DNA from: Quadrisphaera sp. RL12-1S
GTDB taxonomy: Bacteria; Actinomycetota; Actinomycetes; Actinomycetales; Quadrisphaeraceae
Assembly: GCF_014270065.1 (NCBI RefSeq)
Contig: NZ_JACNME010000004.1
Coordinates: 124,001-188,000, forward strand
Direction of reading: 5' to 3'
DNA: 64,000 nucleotides
Positions 15,811 to 25,114 of the stretch are shown here, piece by piece; the stretch's first letter is position 1, and each line of letters starts with the position of its first letter. The notes beneath the pieces were generated by a model. The model ran no database searches, had not been told where the DNA came from, and saw nothing but the letters and a program-made list of their open reading frames with translations. The position numbers were made by a program, and so were the translations under genes.

Positions 15811-16977
15811 GTGACGCATCCGCCCGGCCGCCCCGACGTCGACCGCGAACGCCTCGCGAGGTCCGCGGCCCGGGCGCTCGGGCTGGCGGGCGGCGTGGTG
15901 CTGGGCGAGGAGCTGGGGGGCTCGCAGCGCTCCCTCGTGCTCCGCGCCACCGCGGACGGGCGTCCCGTCGTCCTCAAGCTGCCGCTGACCGACCCGGAGG
16001 CCGCCGCCCGCGAGGAGGCGGCGCTCCGGGTGGCGGCCGGGACCAGCGCCCCGGGCGTCGTGCCGCTGCTGGGCGTGGGGGACGACCCGCTGGTGCTCGT
16101 CCTGGACGACCTCGGGGCCGCGCCGACCCTGGCGGACAGGCTGCTCGGCGCCGACCCCGCGGCCGCCACCGACGCCCTCGTGGCGTGGGGCTCGGCAGTG
16201 GGGAGGCTGCAGGCCGCCACCGCGGGCGCGCGACCCGCCTTCGAGTCCGCGCTCGCGCAGGCCTCGCCGCTCGGCGCCCCTGACGCGCAGGGGGTGCGTG
16301 ACGGGGTCACCGACGCTGTCGCCGTCCTGCGGCGCGAGCTGCCGCGCCTGGGCGAGAGCGCAGCGCTCGACGACGCCGCGGCGGACGAGCTCACCGCGCT
16401 GGTCGACCACCTCGAGCGCGACGGCGCGCCGCGCGGCCTGGTGCCCGGCGACACCTGCCCCGACAACGCCCTGCTCGTGGGGCGGGGCGAGGGGGCGCCC
16501 GACGGCGTCCGCCTGCTGGACTTCGAAGGGGCCGCGCACCGGCACGTCGCGTGGGAGGCCGCCTACCTCGCGCTGCCCTGGCCGTCGTGCTGGTGCAGCT
16601 GGCGGCTGCCGGAGCCCGCGGTCGAGGCGGCGCTCGCCGCGTGGCGGGAGGCCGTGGCCCCCGCCGTCCCGGCGTCGTGCAGCGCGGCCGACCTGGCCGC
16701 CGACGTCGACGCCGCCGTCGTCGCCTGGACCGCAGTCACCGCCGCGTGGTTCCTCCCCAGCGCCCTCGACGGCGACCACGGCACCCCCGACCCGGCGCGC
16801 GACCACCTCGTGCCGCGCCGGCGGGCGCTGCTGCAGCACCGCAGCCGGGTGGCCGCAGGGCGTGCCGCCGAGGGAGGCGCGTGGCCGGCACTCGCGGACT
16901 GGTGCGAGCGGCTGCACGCGGCGGCGGTCAGCGCGTGGGGTGAGCGGCCCCTGGCGCTGGCCCCCGCCTACCGCTGA
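15811..16977 (+). CDS. aminoglycoside phosphotransferase-like kinase
   Basis: This 388-residue protein has the protein-kinase-like APH pattern: LKLPLTDPEAAAREEAAL (ATP-site Lys and Glu), DDPLVLVLDDLG (hinge), a catalytic-loop region LVPGDTCPDNALL and LLDFEGAAHRHVAWEAAYL (metal-binding Asp). The usual HGD of the catalytic loop is PGD here, but the Asp and Asn remain. It would phosphorylate a small hydroxylated molecule; the substrate is unknown. It lies 50 bp after the glycosyltransferase, so it may be a loose extension of the operon. GTG 15811 was chosen because the kinase fold begins soon after. Confidence 0.72.
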   Translation: MTHPPGRPDVDRERLARSAARALGLAGGVVLGEELGGSQRSLVLRATADGRPVVLKLPLTDPEAAAREEAALRVAAGTSAPGVVPLLGVGDDPLVLVLDDLGAAPTLADRLLGADPAAATDALVAWGSAVGRLQAATAGARPAFESALAQASPLGAPDAQGVRDGVTDAVAVLRRELPRLGESAALDDAAADELTALVDHLERDGAPRGLVPGDTCPDNALLVGRGEGAPDGVRLLDFEGAAHRHVAWEAAYLALPWPSCWCSWRLPEPAVEAALAAWREAVAPAVPASCSAADLAADVDAAVVAWTAVTAAWFLPSALDGDHGTPDPARDHLVPRRRALLQHRSRVAAGRAAEGGAWPALADWCERLHAAAVSAWGERPLALAPAYR

Positions 16978-17014
16978 CACTGCGAGGAGGCTCCGGGCGA
17001 GGCAGGGTGGAGGC

Positions 17015-17434
17015 GTGCCGAAGATCTCCGAGAAGCCCATGCCCGCCGACGTCCTCGAGCTGTTCCGCAAGCCCAACCCGGCAGTGATGGCGACCGTGGC
17101 GAAGGACGGCCGCCCGGTCACCGTGGCCACCTGGTACCTGCTCGACGACGACGGCCGCCTCCTGCTCGGCCTCGACGCCAGCCGCGCCCGCCTCAAGCAC
17201 CTCACCGACGACGGCCGCGTCTCGCTCACGGCGCTGGCCGAGGGCGACTGGTACACCCACGTCAGCGTGCAGGGCCGCGTGGTGGAGGTGCGCGACGACG
17301 AGTGCCTGGCCGGCATCGACAGGATCAGCCGCCACTACACCGGGAGCGACTACCCGAACCGCACGAGCCCCCGCGTCCTCGTCTGGGTGGAGCTGGACCG
17401 CTGGCACGGCTGGGGCGGCGCCTCCGCCGAGTGA
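17015..17434 (+). CDS. PPOX-class F420-dependent oxidoreductase family protein
   Basis: This 139-residue split-barrel protein of the pyridoxamine-oxidase-like class carries NPAVMATVAKDGRPVTVATW, LLLGLDASRARLKHL and DGRVSLTALA. The ordered pattern matches the Rv1155-type F420 or flavin binding proteins common in actinomycetes, which reduce or bind biliverdin- or F420-like cofactors. Substrate cannot be told from sequence. GTG 17015 follows GGTGGAGG. The region between this gene and efeB holds two repeats and no gene. Confidence 0.85.
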   Translation: MPKISEKPMPADVLELFRKPNPAVMATVAKDGRPVTVATWYLLDDDGRLLLGLDASRARLKHLTDDGRVSLTALAEGDWYTHVSVQGRVVEVRDDECLAGIDRISRHYTGSDYPNRTSPRVLVWVELDRWHGWGGASAE

Positions 17435-17630
17435 GCGTCGGTGCAGCAGTCGGCGCACGCCAAGAGCTCGCCGGGCGCACCGCGGCGCGTCGCTGGCAGC
17501 GCTCGCCGTCGTCGTCGCCGACCCCTCCCCGCCACCACGATCACGAAGGTCCGCGTCACATCCCTCTCCACGACCCAGGAAGTGGCGCTCACATGCATGA
17601 TCGTCGCGGGTGAGTGGGGAGGCCCAGGGC

Positions 17631-17688
17631 CGGTGGGCAGCGTGAGGCCCGGGTCCGGGCGCTGGAACGGACCTCAGCCTGCCCACCG
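17631..17688. terminator. imperfect hairpin between convergent genes
   Basis: CGGTGGGCAG..TGAGG and CCTCA..CTGCCCACCG form arms of about 17 bases with two central mismatches and a loop of about 25 bases. It lies in the 324-bp gap between the convergent PPOX and efeB genes, where a bidirectional terminator is expected. No other gene is seen in this gap. Confidence 0.5.
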
Positions 17689-17714
17689 GGCTCCAGGCTC
17701 CCCACTGACCGGCG

Positions 17715-17748
17715 GATGTGGCGCGTAGGCGCTTGATCGTCGAGGAGG
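17715..17748. repeat. GATGTGGCGCG intergenic repeat, copy 1
   Basis: The 34-bp sequence GATGTGGCGCGTAGGCGCTT followed by GATCGTCGAGGAGG recurs at 28635 with two substitutions and a two-base insertion. Both copies are intergenic. The family is distinct from the GTGATCATGG repeats but shares a GATC-centred segment. Confidence 0.7.
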
Positions 17749-17758
17749 GGTGGGTGGG

Positions 17759-19009
17759 TCAGGCGCCGAGGAGCTGCTGGCCGAGGTAGCCGCCCTGCGG
17801 CACCCCGGGGAAGACGGCCCAGACGCCGGACGCCGTGTGCTCCAGGTACTCCGAGAGCGCGTCCTGGCGGGCCAGCGCCGTCTGGATCGGGATGAACGCC
17901 TTGCGCACGTCCCGCTGGTAGGCCAGGAAGAACAGCCCCGCGTCGAGGTGGCCGAGCCCGTCGGTGCCGTCGGTGAAGTTGTAGCCGCGGCGCAGCATCT
18001 GCGCGCCGCCGTTCATGGACGGGTGCGCCAGCCGCACGTGGGAGGACGCCGGGAGGGTCCGCGCGTCGAAGGCGTCGTGCTCGCCGGCGTGCCCGAGCGG
18101 GGCGCCGGCGGCCTTGGTGCGGCCGATGACCTGCTCCTGCTCGGTCAGCGACGTGCGGTCCCAGGTCTCGATGTGCATCCGGATCCGCCGCGCCACGAGG
18201 TAGGAGCCACCTGCCACCCAGGCGGCAGCGCCGGTCTCGTCGCCGGGCTGCACCCACACCTGCTCGTCGAGCGTCTTCGCGTCCGAGGCGGGCGGGTTGG
18301 CGGTGCCGTCCTTGAAGCCGAAGAGGTTGCGCGGCGTCGGGGCGCTCGGGTCGACCGTCGCGGCCCGTCCGTACCCGAGCTGCGCCCACCGGACGGCGGC
18401 GCGCCCGGCGGCGATGCGGGTGAGCGTGCGGATGGCGTGCACGGCCACCTGCGGGTCGTCGGCGCAGGCCTGCACGCACAGATCACCGTCGGAGCGCTCC
18501 GGCACCAGCGCGTCGGCGGGGAACGCGGGCAGGTCCACCAGCGCGGCCGGACGCGCACCCGCCAGCCCGAACCTGCCGTCGAACAGCGACGGCCCGGCGC
18601 CCACGGTCAGGGTGAGCCGGTTGGCGTGCAGGTCCACGGCCTCACCGGTGTCCGACGGCGGGGCCAGCGGCTTCCCACCGGTCGCTCCGCCCTCGCCGAC
18701 CTCCTTGCCGGCGGTCAGCGCCACCGCGGCGGTGGTCCAGTCCTGCAGGAGCGAGACCAGCTCGTCGCGGGAGGTGGCGGTGACGTCGAAGGCGGCGAAG
18801 TGCAGGTTGGCCTGCACGTCCGTGGCGATGCCGGCCTGGTGCTCGCCGTGGAACGGCACCACCGCCGACGCCTCGGCACCGCCGGACGGCCCCGAGGACG
18901 ACGCGCGCCCGGACGCCTCGGCCGCCACCACGCCCGCGCCCACGAGCCCGGCACCGACGGCGCCCGACCCGAGGGCGGCGAGCAGGCCGCGGCGCGAGAC
19001 GGCGGCCAT
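17759..19009 (-). CDS. efeB: EfeB deferrochelatase/DyP-type peroxidase
   Basis: This 416-residue DyP-type haem peroxidase has a twin-arginine signal (SRRGLLAALGSGAVGAG) at the N-terminus. It holds the DyP motif NLFGFKDGTANP with the catalytic Asp, and a probable haem-ligand His in SHVRLAHPS. EfeB works with EfeO and EfeU in ferrous iron uptake or extraction of iron from haem outside the membrane. Its ATG overlaps the efeO stop by one base, and it is the last gene of the efeUOB operon. Confidence 0.93.
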   Translation of the reverse strand: MAAVSRRGLLAALGSGAVGAGLVGAGVVAAEASGRASSSGPSGGAEASAVVPFHGEHQAGIATDVQANLHFAAFDVTATSRDELVSLLQDWTTAAVALTAGKEVGEGGATGGKPLAPPSDTGEAVDLHANRLTLTVGAGPSLFDGRFGLAGARPAALVDLPAFPADALVPERSDGDLCVQACADDPQVAVHAIRTLTRIAAGRAAVRWAQLGYGRAATVDPSAPTPRNLFGFKDGTANPPASDAKTLDEQVWVQPGDETGAAAWVAGGSYLVARRIRMHIETWDRTSLTEQEQVIGRTKAAGAPLGHAGEHDAFDARTLPASSHVRLAHPSMNGGAQMLRRGYNFTDGTDGLGHLDAGLFFLAYQRDVRKAFIPIQTALARQDALSEYLEHTASGVWAVFPGVPQGGYLGQQLLGA

Positions 19010-20187
19010 CAGGCCTGGCCCGCGGCCGCGGCACCCAGCTGCGACAGCGGCTCGGAGAGGGCGTCGACCACCCGGGCCAGCTCGCGGCGCTGGTCGGCCG
19101 TCACGGTGTCGTAGGAGACGTACCCGCCCGGGACCTCCGCGTCGGCGTAGGGCGCCAGCGCCGCCTGCACCGCGGCGAACTGCGTGGTCAGCTCCGTGAC
19201 GAGCTTCGGGTCGTTGGCCTGCACCACCGGCGTGAGCACCTCGAAGGCCTTCTGGGCGCCGTCGACGTTGCCCTTGAAGTCGACGAGGTCGGTGTGGCTG
19301 AACGCCTCCTCCTCGCCGGTGATCTTGCCGGTGGCCACCTCGTCGAGCAGCTCCTTGGCGCCGTTGCCGATGGAGGTGGGCGTGATGGCCGCGTTCGGCA
19401 CCCGCTGGGACAGCTCCTTGACGTCGGCCAGCAGCTGGTCGGCCACGGGGACGACGGTCGCGAGGTCCTCGCCGGTCCAGAGCGCCTTCTCCAGGCGGTG
19501 CCAGCCGGTGAACTGCTGGCCCGCCTCGAGGTCGGCCTCGCGGACGTCCATGCGCGGGTCGAGGTCGCCGAAGCTCTCCGCCACCGGCTCCACCGACTCC
19601 CACCCGACGCGCGAGGGCGCGTACAGCGACTGCGCCTTCGCGCGGTCGCCGGAGGCGATGGCGTCGCGCAGCTGCTGCACCAGGGGCACGGTCGCGTCGG
19701 CCTGCTGCTGCACGTAGGAGCGGTAGGCGTCGACGGCGGTCTGCTCGGCGGCGGTGAGCTGGGAGGTGCCGCCGGTCACGGCGATGGCTTGCCGGATGCC
19801 GTCGCCGACCATGCCGGGCTTGCACGCCACCTGGTACTTCCCCTCCGTGAGGTCCACGGTGAGGTCGTAGCTGGTGCCGGGCCCGATGTTCTCCTTCTCG
19901 GTGACGATGCGGTCGCCGTCGTAGACGTAGACCTCCGTCACCTGGCTGCCCGTGTTGGTGATGGAGAACGTGGTGACACCGCCGGGCAGGTCGGTCTTCG
20001 CCACCTGGCAGGCGCTGTCGGAGGCGTTGATGGCCACCGACGCCGCGGCTGCGTCGGAGGCACCCGCGGAGGCGGCCGCCGACGACGACGACGAGGGCGC
20101 GTCCACGAGGGCCCCGCACGAGCTCAGGGACAGCGCGGCGAGGGAGGCCAGGGGCAGGACGACGAGGGCGCGGGCGCGCGAGGGCAC
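19009..20187 (-). CDS. efeO: EfeO iron-binding lipoprotein (cupredoxin plus M75 domain)
   Basis: This 392-residue lipoprotein has a signal peptide ending in the lipobox LSSC. An N-terminal cupredoxin-like domain (about 45-130) is followed by an imelysin/M75 domain with the metal-site motif FTGWHRLEKALW. EfeO binds iron outside the membrane and passes it to EfeU. GTG 20187 lies close behind GGAGCT. The 63-bp gap to efeU fits a single operon. Confidence 0.93.
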   Translation of the reverse strand: MPSRARALVVLPLASLAALSLSSCGALVDAPSSSSSAAASAGASDAAAASVAINASDSACQVAKTDLPGGVTTFSITNTGSQVTEVYVYDGDRIVTEKENIGPGTSYDLTVDLTEGKYQVACKPGMVGDGIRQAIAVTGGTSQLTAAEQTAVDAYRSYVQQQADATVPLVQQLRDAIASGDRAKAQSLYAPSRVGWESVEPVAESFGDLDPRMDVREADLEAGQQFTGWHRLEKALWTGEDLATVVPVADQLLADVKELSQRVPNAAITPTSIGNGAKELLDEVATGKITGEEEAFSHTDLVDFKGNVDGAQKAFEVLTPVVQANDPKLVTELTTQFAAVQAALAPYADAEVPGGYVSYDTVTADQRRELARVVDALSEPLSQLGAAAAGQA

Positions 20188-20250
20188 GGGAGCTCCAGGT
20201 GTTCGGGTGGCCGGCCGGCCGGCCGTGGTCGCGGTCGGCGAGCGGGGTGG

Positions 20251-21123
20251 TCAGGCGGCGTGGGCGTCCGAGCGGACGGCGCGCAGCCGCGGCGCCTCCG
20301 AGGAGGAGGCCGCGGGCGCCGCCGGGCGGCGCTGGGGACGCAGGTACAGAGCGAGGACGGGCACCACGTACGCGGTCCACGCGATCGCCTGCGCCCACGT
20401 GGTGGCCGGGGAGAAGTTGAGGACGCCCTTGAGCAACTCGCCGTACCAGCTCGACGGCGGCACCTGGGCGCTGACGTCGAAGGCGAGGCTGTGCAGGCCG
20501 GGCAGGACGCCGGCCTCCTGCAGGTCGTGGACGCCGTAGGCGAGCACCCCGCCGGCCACGACGACGAGCGCCGCGCCGGTCCAGGTGAAGAACCGGCGCA
20601 GGTCGAGCTTCACGGTCTGGCGGTACAGCGCCCAGCCCAGGACCACGGCGACGGCGAGGCCGAGCACCGCGCCGACCAGCGGCTGCCACGTCTGACCGGT
20701 GGCCTGGCCGGCGGCGTAGACGAAGAAGACCGTCTCCAGGCCCTCGCGCCCGACGGCGAGGAACGCGGTCAGCCCCACGGCGAAGGCGCTGACGCCGACG
20801 GCCGCGCGCATCTTGTCCGTGAGGTGGGAGGCCAGGGAGCGCCCGGCCCGACGCATCCAGAAGACCATCCACGTGACGAAGGCGACAGCGACGATCGACA
20901 GGGTTCCGCCGAGCAGCTCCTGCGCCTCGAAGGTGAGGGCCTTGGCGGCCACGGCCAGTGCCACGGCGATCGCGACCGGCAGGGCGACGGCCACGGCCAC
21001 GCCCCAGCGCACCGCGCCGAGGCGGTCGCGACGGCCGGTCTTCACCAGGAACGCCACGAGGATGGAGACCATGATCGTGGCCTCGAGCCCCTCGCGGAGG
21101 CCGATCAGGAAGTTGGCGATCAC
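20251..21123 (-). CDS. efeU: EfeU FTR1-family iron permease
   Basis: This 290-residue permease has about seven membrane segments. It carries the two REGLE iron-binding motifs of the FTR1 family: IGLREGLEATIMV at the start and AVGREGLETVFFVY in the middle. It transports iron through the membrane after EfeO/EfeB handling. The GTG at 21123 places the first REGLE at residue 9, as in homologues. The longer upstream frame overlaps the IdeR-like box and is not coding. It is the first gene of efeUOB. Confidence 0.93.
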   Translation of the reverse strand: MIANFLIGLREGLEATIMVSILVAFLVKTGRRDRLGAVRWGVAVAVALPVAIAVALAVAAKALTFEAQELLGGTLSIVAVAFVTWMVFWMRRAGRSLASHLTDKMRAAVGVSAFAVGLTAFLAVGREGLETVFFVYAAGQATGQTWQPLVGAVLGLAVAVVLGWALYRQTVKLDLRRFFTWTGAALVVVAGGVLAYGVHDLQEAGVLPGLHSLAFDVSAQVPPSSWYGELLKGVLNFSPATTWAQAIAWTAYVVPVLALYLRPQRRPAAPAASSSEAPRLRAVRSDAHAA

Positions 21124-21171
21124 ACCGGGTCCTTCGAGCTCGCCGGGCGCGACGCCGTGGTCGGCGCCGTG

Positions 21172-21190
21172 TGAGGCGAGCCTAACCTCA
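21172..21190. promoter_or_regulatory. IdeR/DtxR-like iron box upstream of efeUOB
   Basis: Read on the minus strand, TGAGGTTAGGCTCGCCTCA matches the 19-bp DtxR/IdeR consensus (TTAGGTTAGSCTAACCTAA) at 15 positions. It lies about 50 bp upstream of the efeU start, where the iron-loaded repressor would block transcription. Repression of iron uptake by Fe-IdeR is the expected regulation. Confidence 0.75.
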
Positions 21191-21281
21191 TGCCGATCGT
21201 GGTGTCGGTCAAGAGCAGGTAAAGGATCTGCGACGCCGCCGTGCGCCTCGTCACAGGCGCCCCCGTCGGCGGACCGCGGGA

Positions 21282-22568
21282 TCAGCCGGCGAGGGCGCGG
21301 GCCAGCAGCTCCGCCGTGAGCTCCCGCTGCCAGGGGCGTGCGCCGGCGGTGGCCAGCCAGGCGCTGACGCCCTCGGTGCCGGCGTCGGCCGGGGGCTCCC
21401 AGCACAGGCGGCGCACCGCGTCAGGGGACAGGAGGTTCTCCAGCGGCACGTCCACCTCCTCGGACAGCTCCGTCAGCGCGGCGCGGGCGCGGGTGAGGCG
21501 CTCGGCGGCCTCCGGGTCCCGGTCCTTCCAGGCCCGGGGCGGCGGCGGGCCGTCGGTGGGCAGGGAGTGCGGGGGCAGCTGGGACTCGGGGAGCGCGCGG
21601 GCGCGGTCGATGGCCTCCAGCCAGCGGGCGCCCAGGCGGCGGTTGGCCGGCCCGGAGAAGACGGGCAGCGCCGCCAGCTCGCGCGTGGAGGTGGGCATCG
21701 CCTGGGCGGCGGCCACCACCGCCCGGTCGGGCAGGACCCGCCCCGGCGCGGTGTCGCGCTTGCGGGCCAGCTCGTCACGGGAGAGCCACAGCTCGCGCAC
21801 GGCCGCCAGCTGGCGGCGCTGGCGCACGGCGTGCAGCCCGGAGGTCCGCCGCCACGGGTCGGTGCGGGGAGGCGCCGGCGGGGCGTCGCGCACGGCGGCG
21901 AACTCCTGGCGGGCCCACTCGAGCTTGCCCTGGGCGGCGAGGTCGGCGGCGAGCGCGTCGCGGAGGTCCACCAGCAGCTCCACGTCGAGCGCGGCGTACA
22001 GCAGCCACGGCTCGGGCAGGGGGCGGGCGGACCAGTCGACCGCGGAGTGCTCCTTGGCCAGGCGGACGCCCAGCAGCCGCTCGACCACGGCGCCCAGGCC
22101 GACGCGCTGGTACCCGGCCAGGCGCCCGCCCAGCTCGGTGTCGAACAGCTCACCGCCGGGGCGCAGCCCCACGCCCGCCAGGCAGGCCAGGTCCTGGTTG
22201 GCCGCGTGGAGCACCCACTCGGCGCTCCCGAGGGCCTCGCCCACGGCGGACAGGTCGGGCAGGGCGCGGGGGTCCACCAGCACCGTGCCGGCGCCCGCGC
22301 GGCGCAGCTGCACCAGCTGGGCGTCCTGCCCGTAGCGGTAGCCCGAGGCGCGCTCGGCGTCCACGGCCACCGGCCCGGTGCCCGCGGCCAGGGCGTCCAC
22401 CGCGGCGGCCAGGGCCTCGGGGGTGTCCGTCAGCGGCGGCAGCCCGTCCGCGGGGGCGGCCAGCAGCGGCAGCTCGGGGGCTTCGGGCGCGGCGACGGCC
22501 CCGGGGACCTCAGGGGTCTCCGGGGCCGTGCCGTGTCCGGATGGGGTGCTGCTGGGCGATCTGCTCAT
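21282..22568 (-). CDS. rnd: ribonuclease D-like 3'-5' exonuclease with HRDC domain
   Basis: This 428-residue protein has a DEDDy exonuclease domain (about 60-240; PVAVDAERASGYRY, then LHAANQDLACL, and LLYAALDVELLVDL) followed by an HRDC domain (about 250-330). RNase D trims the 3' ends of structured RNAs. The Asp/Glu carboxylates needed for two metals are visible. The gene ends a minus-strand group with the LuxR-type and DUF3000 genes, an arrangement common in actinomycetes. Confidence 0.9.
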   Translation of the reverse strand: MSRSPSSTPSGHGTAPETPEVPGAVAAPEAPELPLLAAPADGLPPLTDTPEALAAAVDALAAGTGPVAVDAERASGYRYGQDAQLVQLRRAGAGTVLVDPRALPDLSAVGEALGSAEWVLHAANQDLACLAGVGLRPGGELFDTELGGRLAGYQRVGLGAVVERLLGVRLAKEHSAVDWSARPLPEPWLLYAALDVELLVDLRDALAADLAAQGKLEWARQEFAAVRDAPPAPPRTDPWRRTSGLHAVRQRRQLAAVRELWLSRDELARKRDTAPGRVLPDRAVVAAAQAMPTSTRELAALPVFSGPANRRLGARWLEAIDRARALPESQLPPHSLPTDGPPPPRAWKDRDPEAAERLTRARAALTELSEEVDVPLENLLSPDAVRRLCWEPPADAGTEGVSAWLATAGARPWQRELTAELLARALAG

Positions 22569-22610
22569 GTCAGCCGCCCATTCTGCACCGCAGCGCCGAC
22601 AGCGCTGACG

Positions 22611-23228
22611 TCAGGAGATGACGCCCGCACGCAGCGTGATGAGGACCATCTCGGCGCGGTCGCCGGTGCCGAGCTTGCGGGCGATGCGCGCCAGGTGGCT
22701 CTTCACCGTGAGCGCGGACAGGCCCAGCTCCTCGCCGACCTCGCGGTTGGAGCGGCCGTCGGCCACCAGCTGCAGCACCTCGACCTCGCGGGCAGACAGG
22801 GTGGACAGCCCGTCCGGAGAGGTCGGCACCAAGGGCGCCTCGGTGCCGCGCGCGGCGGTGGACAGGAAGCAGCGCACCCCCGAGGACAGCGCGGAGCGCA
22901 CCGTCCACGGGTCCTCGGAGGTGGAGACCACCACGGCGCGGGTCCAGCCCGCGGCGCGCAGGTCGCGGGCCAGCGCCACGCCGGCGCCGTCCTGCAGGCC
23001 CGCCTCGATGACGCACAGGTCGCCCTGGTGGTGCACCGCGGCGCGGCGCGCCTCGGTGACCGAGCTGGCCGCGACCACGTCGCTGGCGCCGAGGGCGCGC
23101 AGCACCCGCACCGCCACCTCGCGCGCGGCGAGGTCCTGCACCGCCACGAGCGCGGTGGTGCGGCGTCCACGCGCCACGGCACCCGCGCGCGGGGCCCGAG
23201 CGAGTGCGCTCTCCGCCATGGTCGTCAT
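22611..23228 (-). CDS. LuxR-family regulator with atypical receiver domain
   Basis: This 205-residue protein has an N-terminal receiver-like domain (about 25-130) and a C-terminal LuxR helix-turn-helix (about 140-205; STLSAREVEVLQLVADGRSN). The start ATG 23228 follows a perfect AGGAGG six bases upstream. The receiver lacks the acidic pair, the phospho-Asp position is Glu75 (LCVIEAGLQDG) and the conserved Lys is gone. Normal phosphorylation by a histidine kinase is therefore unlikely. It probably acts constitutively or through a ligand. It sits between DUF3000 and rnd on the same strand. Confidence 0.85.
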   Translation of the reverse strand: MTTMAESALARAPRAGAVARGRRTTALVAVQDLAAREVAVRVLRALGASDVVAASSVTEARRAAVHHQGDLCVIEAGLQDGAGVALARDLRAAGWTRAVVVSTSEDPWTVRSALSSGVRCFLSTAARGTEAPLVPTSPDGLSTLSAREVEVLQLVADGRSNREVGEELGLSALTVKSHLARIARKLGTGDRAEMVLITLRAGVIS

Positions 23229-23357
23229 CCCTGACCTCCTGCTCATGCACCCGGCCGGGTGCGTCCTGCAGGGGGTATCGGGCGTCCGAGGGGGTGCCTT
23301 GACACGTTCGGAGCAGGAGTTGTCCACCCTTCCGGCGGACGGCGCAGGGGGACGCGG

Positions 23358-23960
23358 TCAGCGGCGGGGGAGGCGCACCACGCCGTCGGGCAGCGGGGGC
23401 AGGCCCGCGGCCGCGCCGAGCAGCTGCGCCCACGCCAGCACGGCGTCCCCGACGGCCTCGGGCACCTCGGCCGGGCGCGGGCTGAACGACGCGCGCACCT
23501 CCAGCTCGCCGTCCACGGGCCGCGCCGCCAGCTGGCCGTAGGAGCGCGACGTCGAGGTGGTGACCGTCCCGCCCAGCGTGCGCACGGGCAGGCCGTGGTC
23601 CTCCAGGGCCTCCACCAGCCAGCTCCACGCCACGTCGGCCAGCAGCGGGTCGTCGGCGTCCTCGGTGGCGGGGGAGCAGCGCGCCAGCACCACCACCCGC
23701 CACGGGCCGTCCCACCCCTCCTGGCCGGCCGGGTCGTGCAGGAGCACGAAGCGGCCCTCGGCCACCTCGTCCCCGGACTCGTCGAGCACGTCGGCGGACA
23801 GCGCCAGCGAGTGCGGCGCCATCGACCGCGGCCCGGGGCCCTCCTCCACCACGATCTCGGGGCGCAGCGCGGTGGCCCGCACCTGCTGCACCGCCGCGGC
23901 GAAGGCCGGGGGAGCCGCCGCCTGGCCCCCGGGGCCGGGCCCTCCACCGCGCGCGTCCAT
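23358..23960 (-). CDS. DUF3000 family protein
   Basis: This 200-residue protein matches the actinobacterial DUF3000 family: [44 protein letters not shown] and [30 protein letters not shown]. Its function is unknown, but it is regularly found beside hemE and rnd in actinomycetes. I prefer ATG 23960, preceded by GGAAGG; an in-frame ATG at 23996 would add 12 residues. It is divergent from hemE by 68 bp. Confidence 0.88.
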   Translation of the reverse strand: MDARGGGPGPGGQAAAPPAFAAAVQQVRATALRPEIVVEEGPGPRSMAPHSLALSADVLDESGDEVAEGRFVLLHDPAGQEGWDGPWRVVVLARCSPATEDADDPLLADVAWSWLVEALEDHGLPVRTLGGTVTTSTSRSYGQLAARPVDGELEVRASFSPRPAEVPEAVGDAVLAWAQLLGAAAGLPPLPDGVVRLPRR

Positions 23961-24028
23961 GCGGGCATCCTTCCCCACCAGGTCCGCCACCAGCACCTCC
24001 GGCCCGCCGCAGCGGCGATGATGGGGAG

Positions 24029-25114
24029 GTGAGCACCCCCGTCGCCCCGCTCGTCGCCGCCTGCCGCCGGGAGCCGGTCGCGCGCACGCCGGTGTGGTTC
24101 ATGCGGCAGGCCGGTCGCTCCCTGCCCGAGTACAAGAGGGTCCGCGAGGGGATCCCCATGCTCCAGGCCTGCACCACGCCCGACCTCGTCACCGAGATCA
24201 CCCTGCAGCCGGTCCGCCGCTACGGCGTGGACGGGGCCGTCCTCTACTCCGACATCGTGCTGCCGCTCAAGGCCGCCGGCGTGGACCTCGACATCGTCCC
24301 CGGCACGGGACCCGTCGTCGCGAAGCCCGTCCGCACCGCCGCCGACGTCGACGCCCTCCCCGAGCTCCACCCCGACCAGCTCGAGCCCGTCGCCCAGGCG
24401 GTGCGCCAGCTGGTCGCCGAGCTGGACGGGCTGGGAGGGGTGCCGCTCATCGGCTTCGCGGGCGCCCCCTTCACCCTCGCCAGCTACCTCGTGGAGGGCG
24501 GTCCCAGCAAGGACCACGCCGCCACCAAGACCTTCATCCACACCGACCCCGGCCTGTGGCGAGCGCTCGCGGAGAAGCTGGCGCGCACCTCGGCGACGTT
24601 CCTGCAGGTGCAGGTGGAGAACGGCGCCCGGGTGGTGCAGCTGTTCGACTCCTGGGCCGGCGCGCTGTCCCTGGCCGACTACCGCGAGCACGCGATGCCC
24701 GCCTCGGCGTCGGTGCTGTCCGCGGTCGGCGCGCTGCGCGGGGCCGACGGCCTGCCCGTGCCGCGCATCCACTTCGGGGTGGGGACGGGGGAGCTGCTCG
24801 GAGCCATGGGGGAGGCCGGCGCGGACGTCGTCGGCGTCGACTACCGCGTGAGCCTGCGCGACGCCGCCGCCCGCGCCAGCGCCGACGGCACGCCCCGCGC
24901 GCTGCAGGGCAACCTCGACCCTGCCCTGCTCGGCGCCCCGCCGGCGGTGCTCGAGGCCGCCGTCGACGCGGTCCTGGACGACGCCGCCGCAGCCGTCGGC
25001 AGCCCGGCCGCCGGGGGGCACGTCTTCAACCTCGGCCACGGCGTGCCGCCCACCACGGACCCGGACGCGCTCCTGCGCGTGGTGGAGCGGGTGCACGAGC
25101 GCACCGCTCGATGA
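24029..25114 (+). CDS. hemE: uroporphyrinogen decarboxylase
   Basis: This 361-residue enzyme carries [21 protein letters not shown] at the N-terminus, [16 protein letters not shown] and [16 protein letters not shown], the diagnostic HemE motifs. It converts uroporphyrinogen III to coproporphyrinogen III by four decarboxylations. GTG 24029 is the only start consistent with the family N-terminus. The stop overlaps the start of cgoX (ATGA), and chdC follows the same way, giving a compact haem operon. Confidence 0.96.
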   Translation: MSTPVAPLVAACRREPVARTPVWFMRQAGRSLPEYKRVREGIPMLQACTTPDLVTEITLQPVRRYGVDGAVLYSDIVLPLKAAGVDLDIVPGTGPVVAKPVRTAADVDALPELHPDQLEPVAQAVRQLVAELDGLGGVPLIGFAGAPFTLASYLVEGGPSKDHAATKTFIHTDPGLWRALAEKLARTSATFLQVQVENGARVVQLFDSWAGALSLADYREHAMPASASVLSAVGALRGADGLPVPRIHFGVGTGELLGAMGEAGADVVGVDYRVSLRDAAARASADGTPRALQGNLDPALLGAPPAVLEAAVDAVLDDAAAAVGSPAAGGHVFNLGHGVPPTTDPDALLRVVERVHERTAR

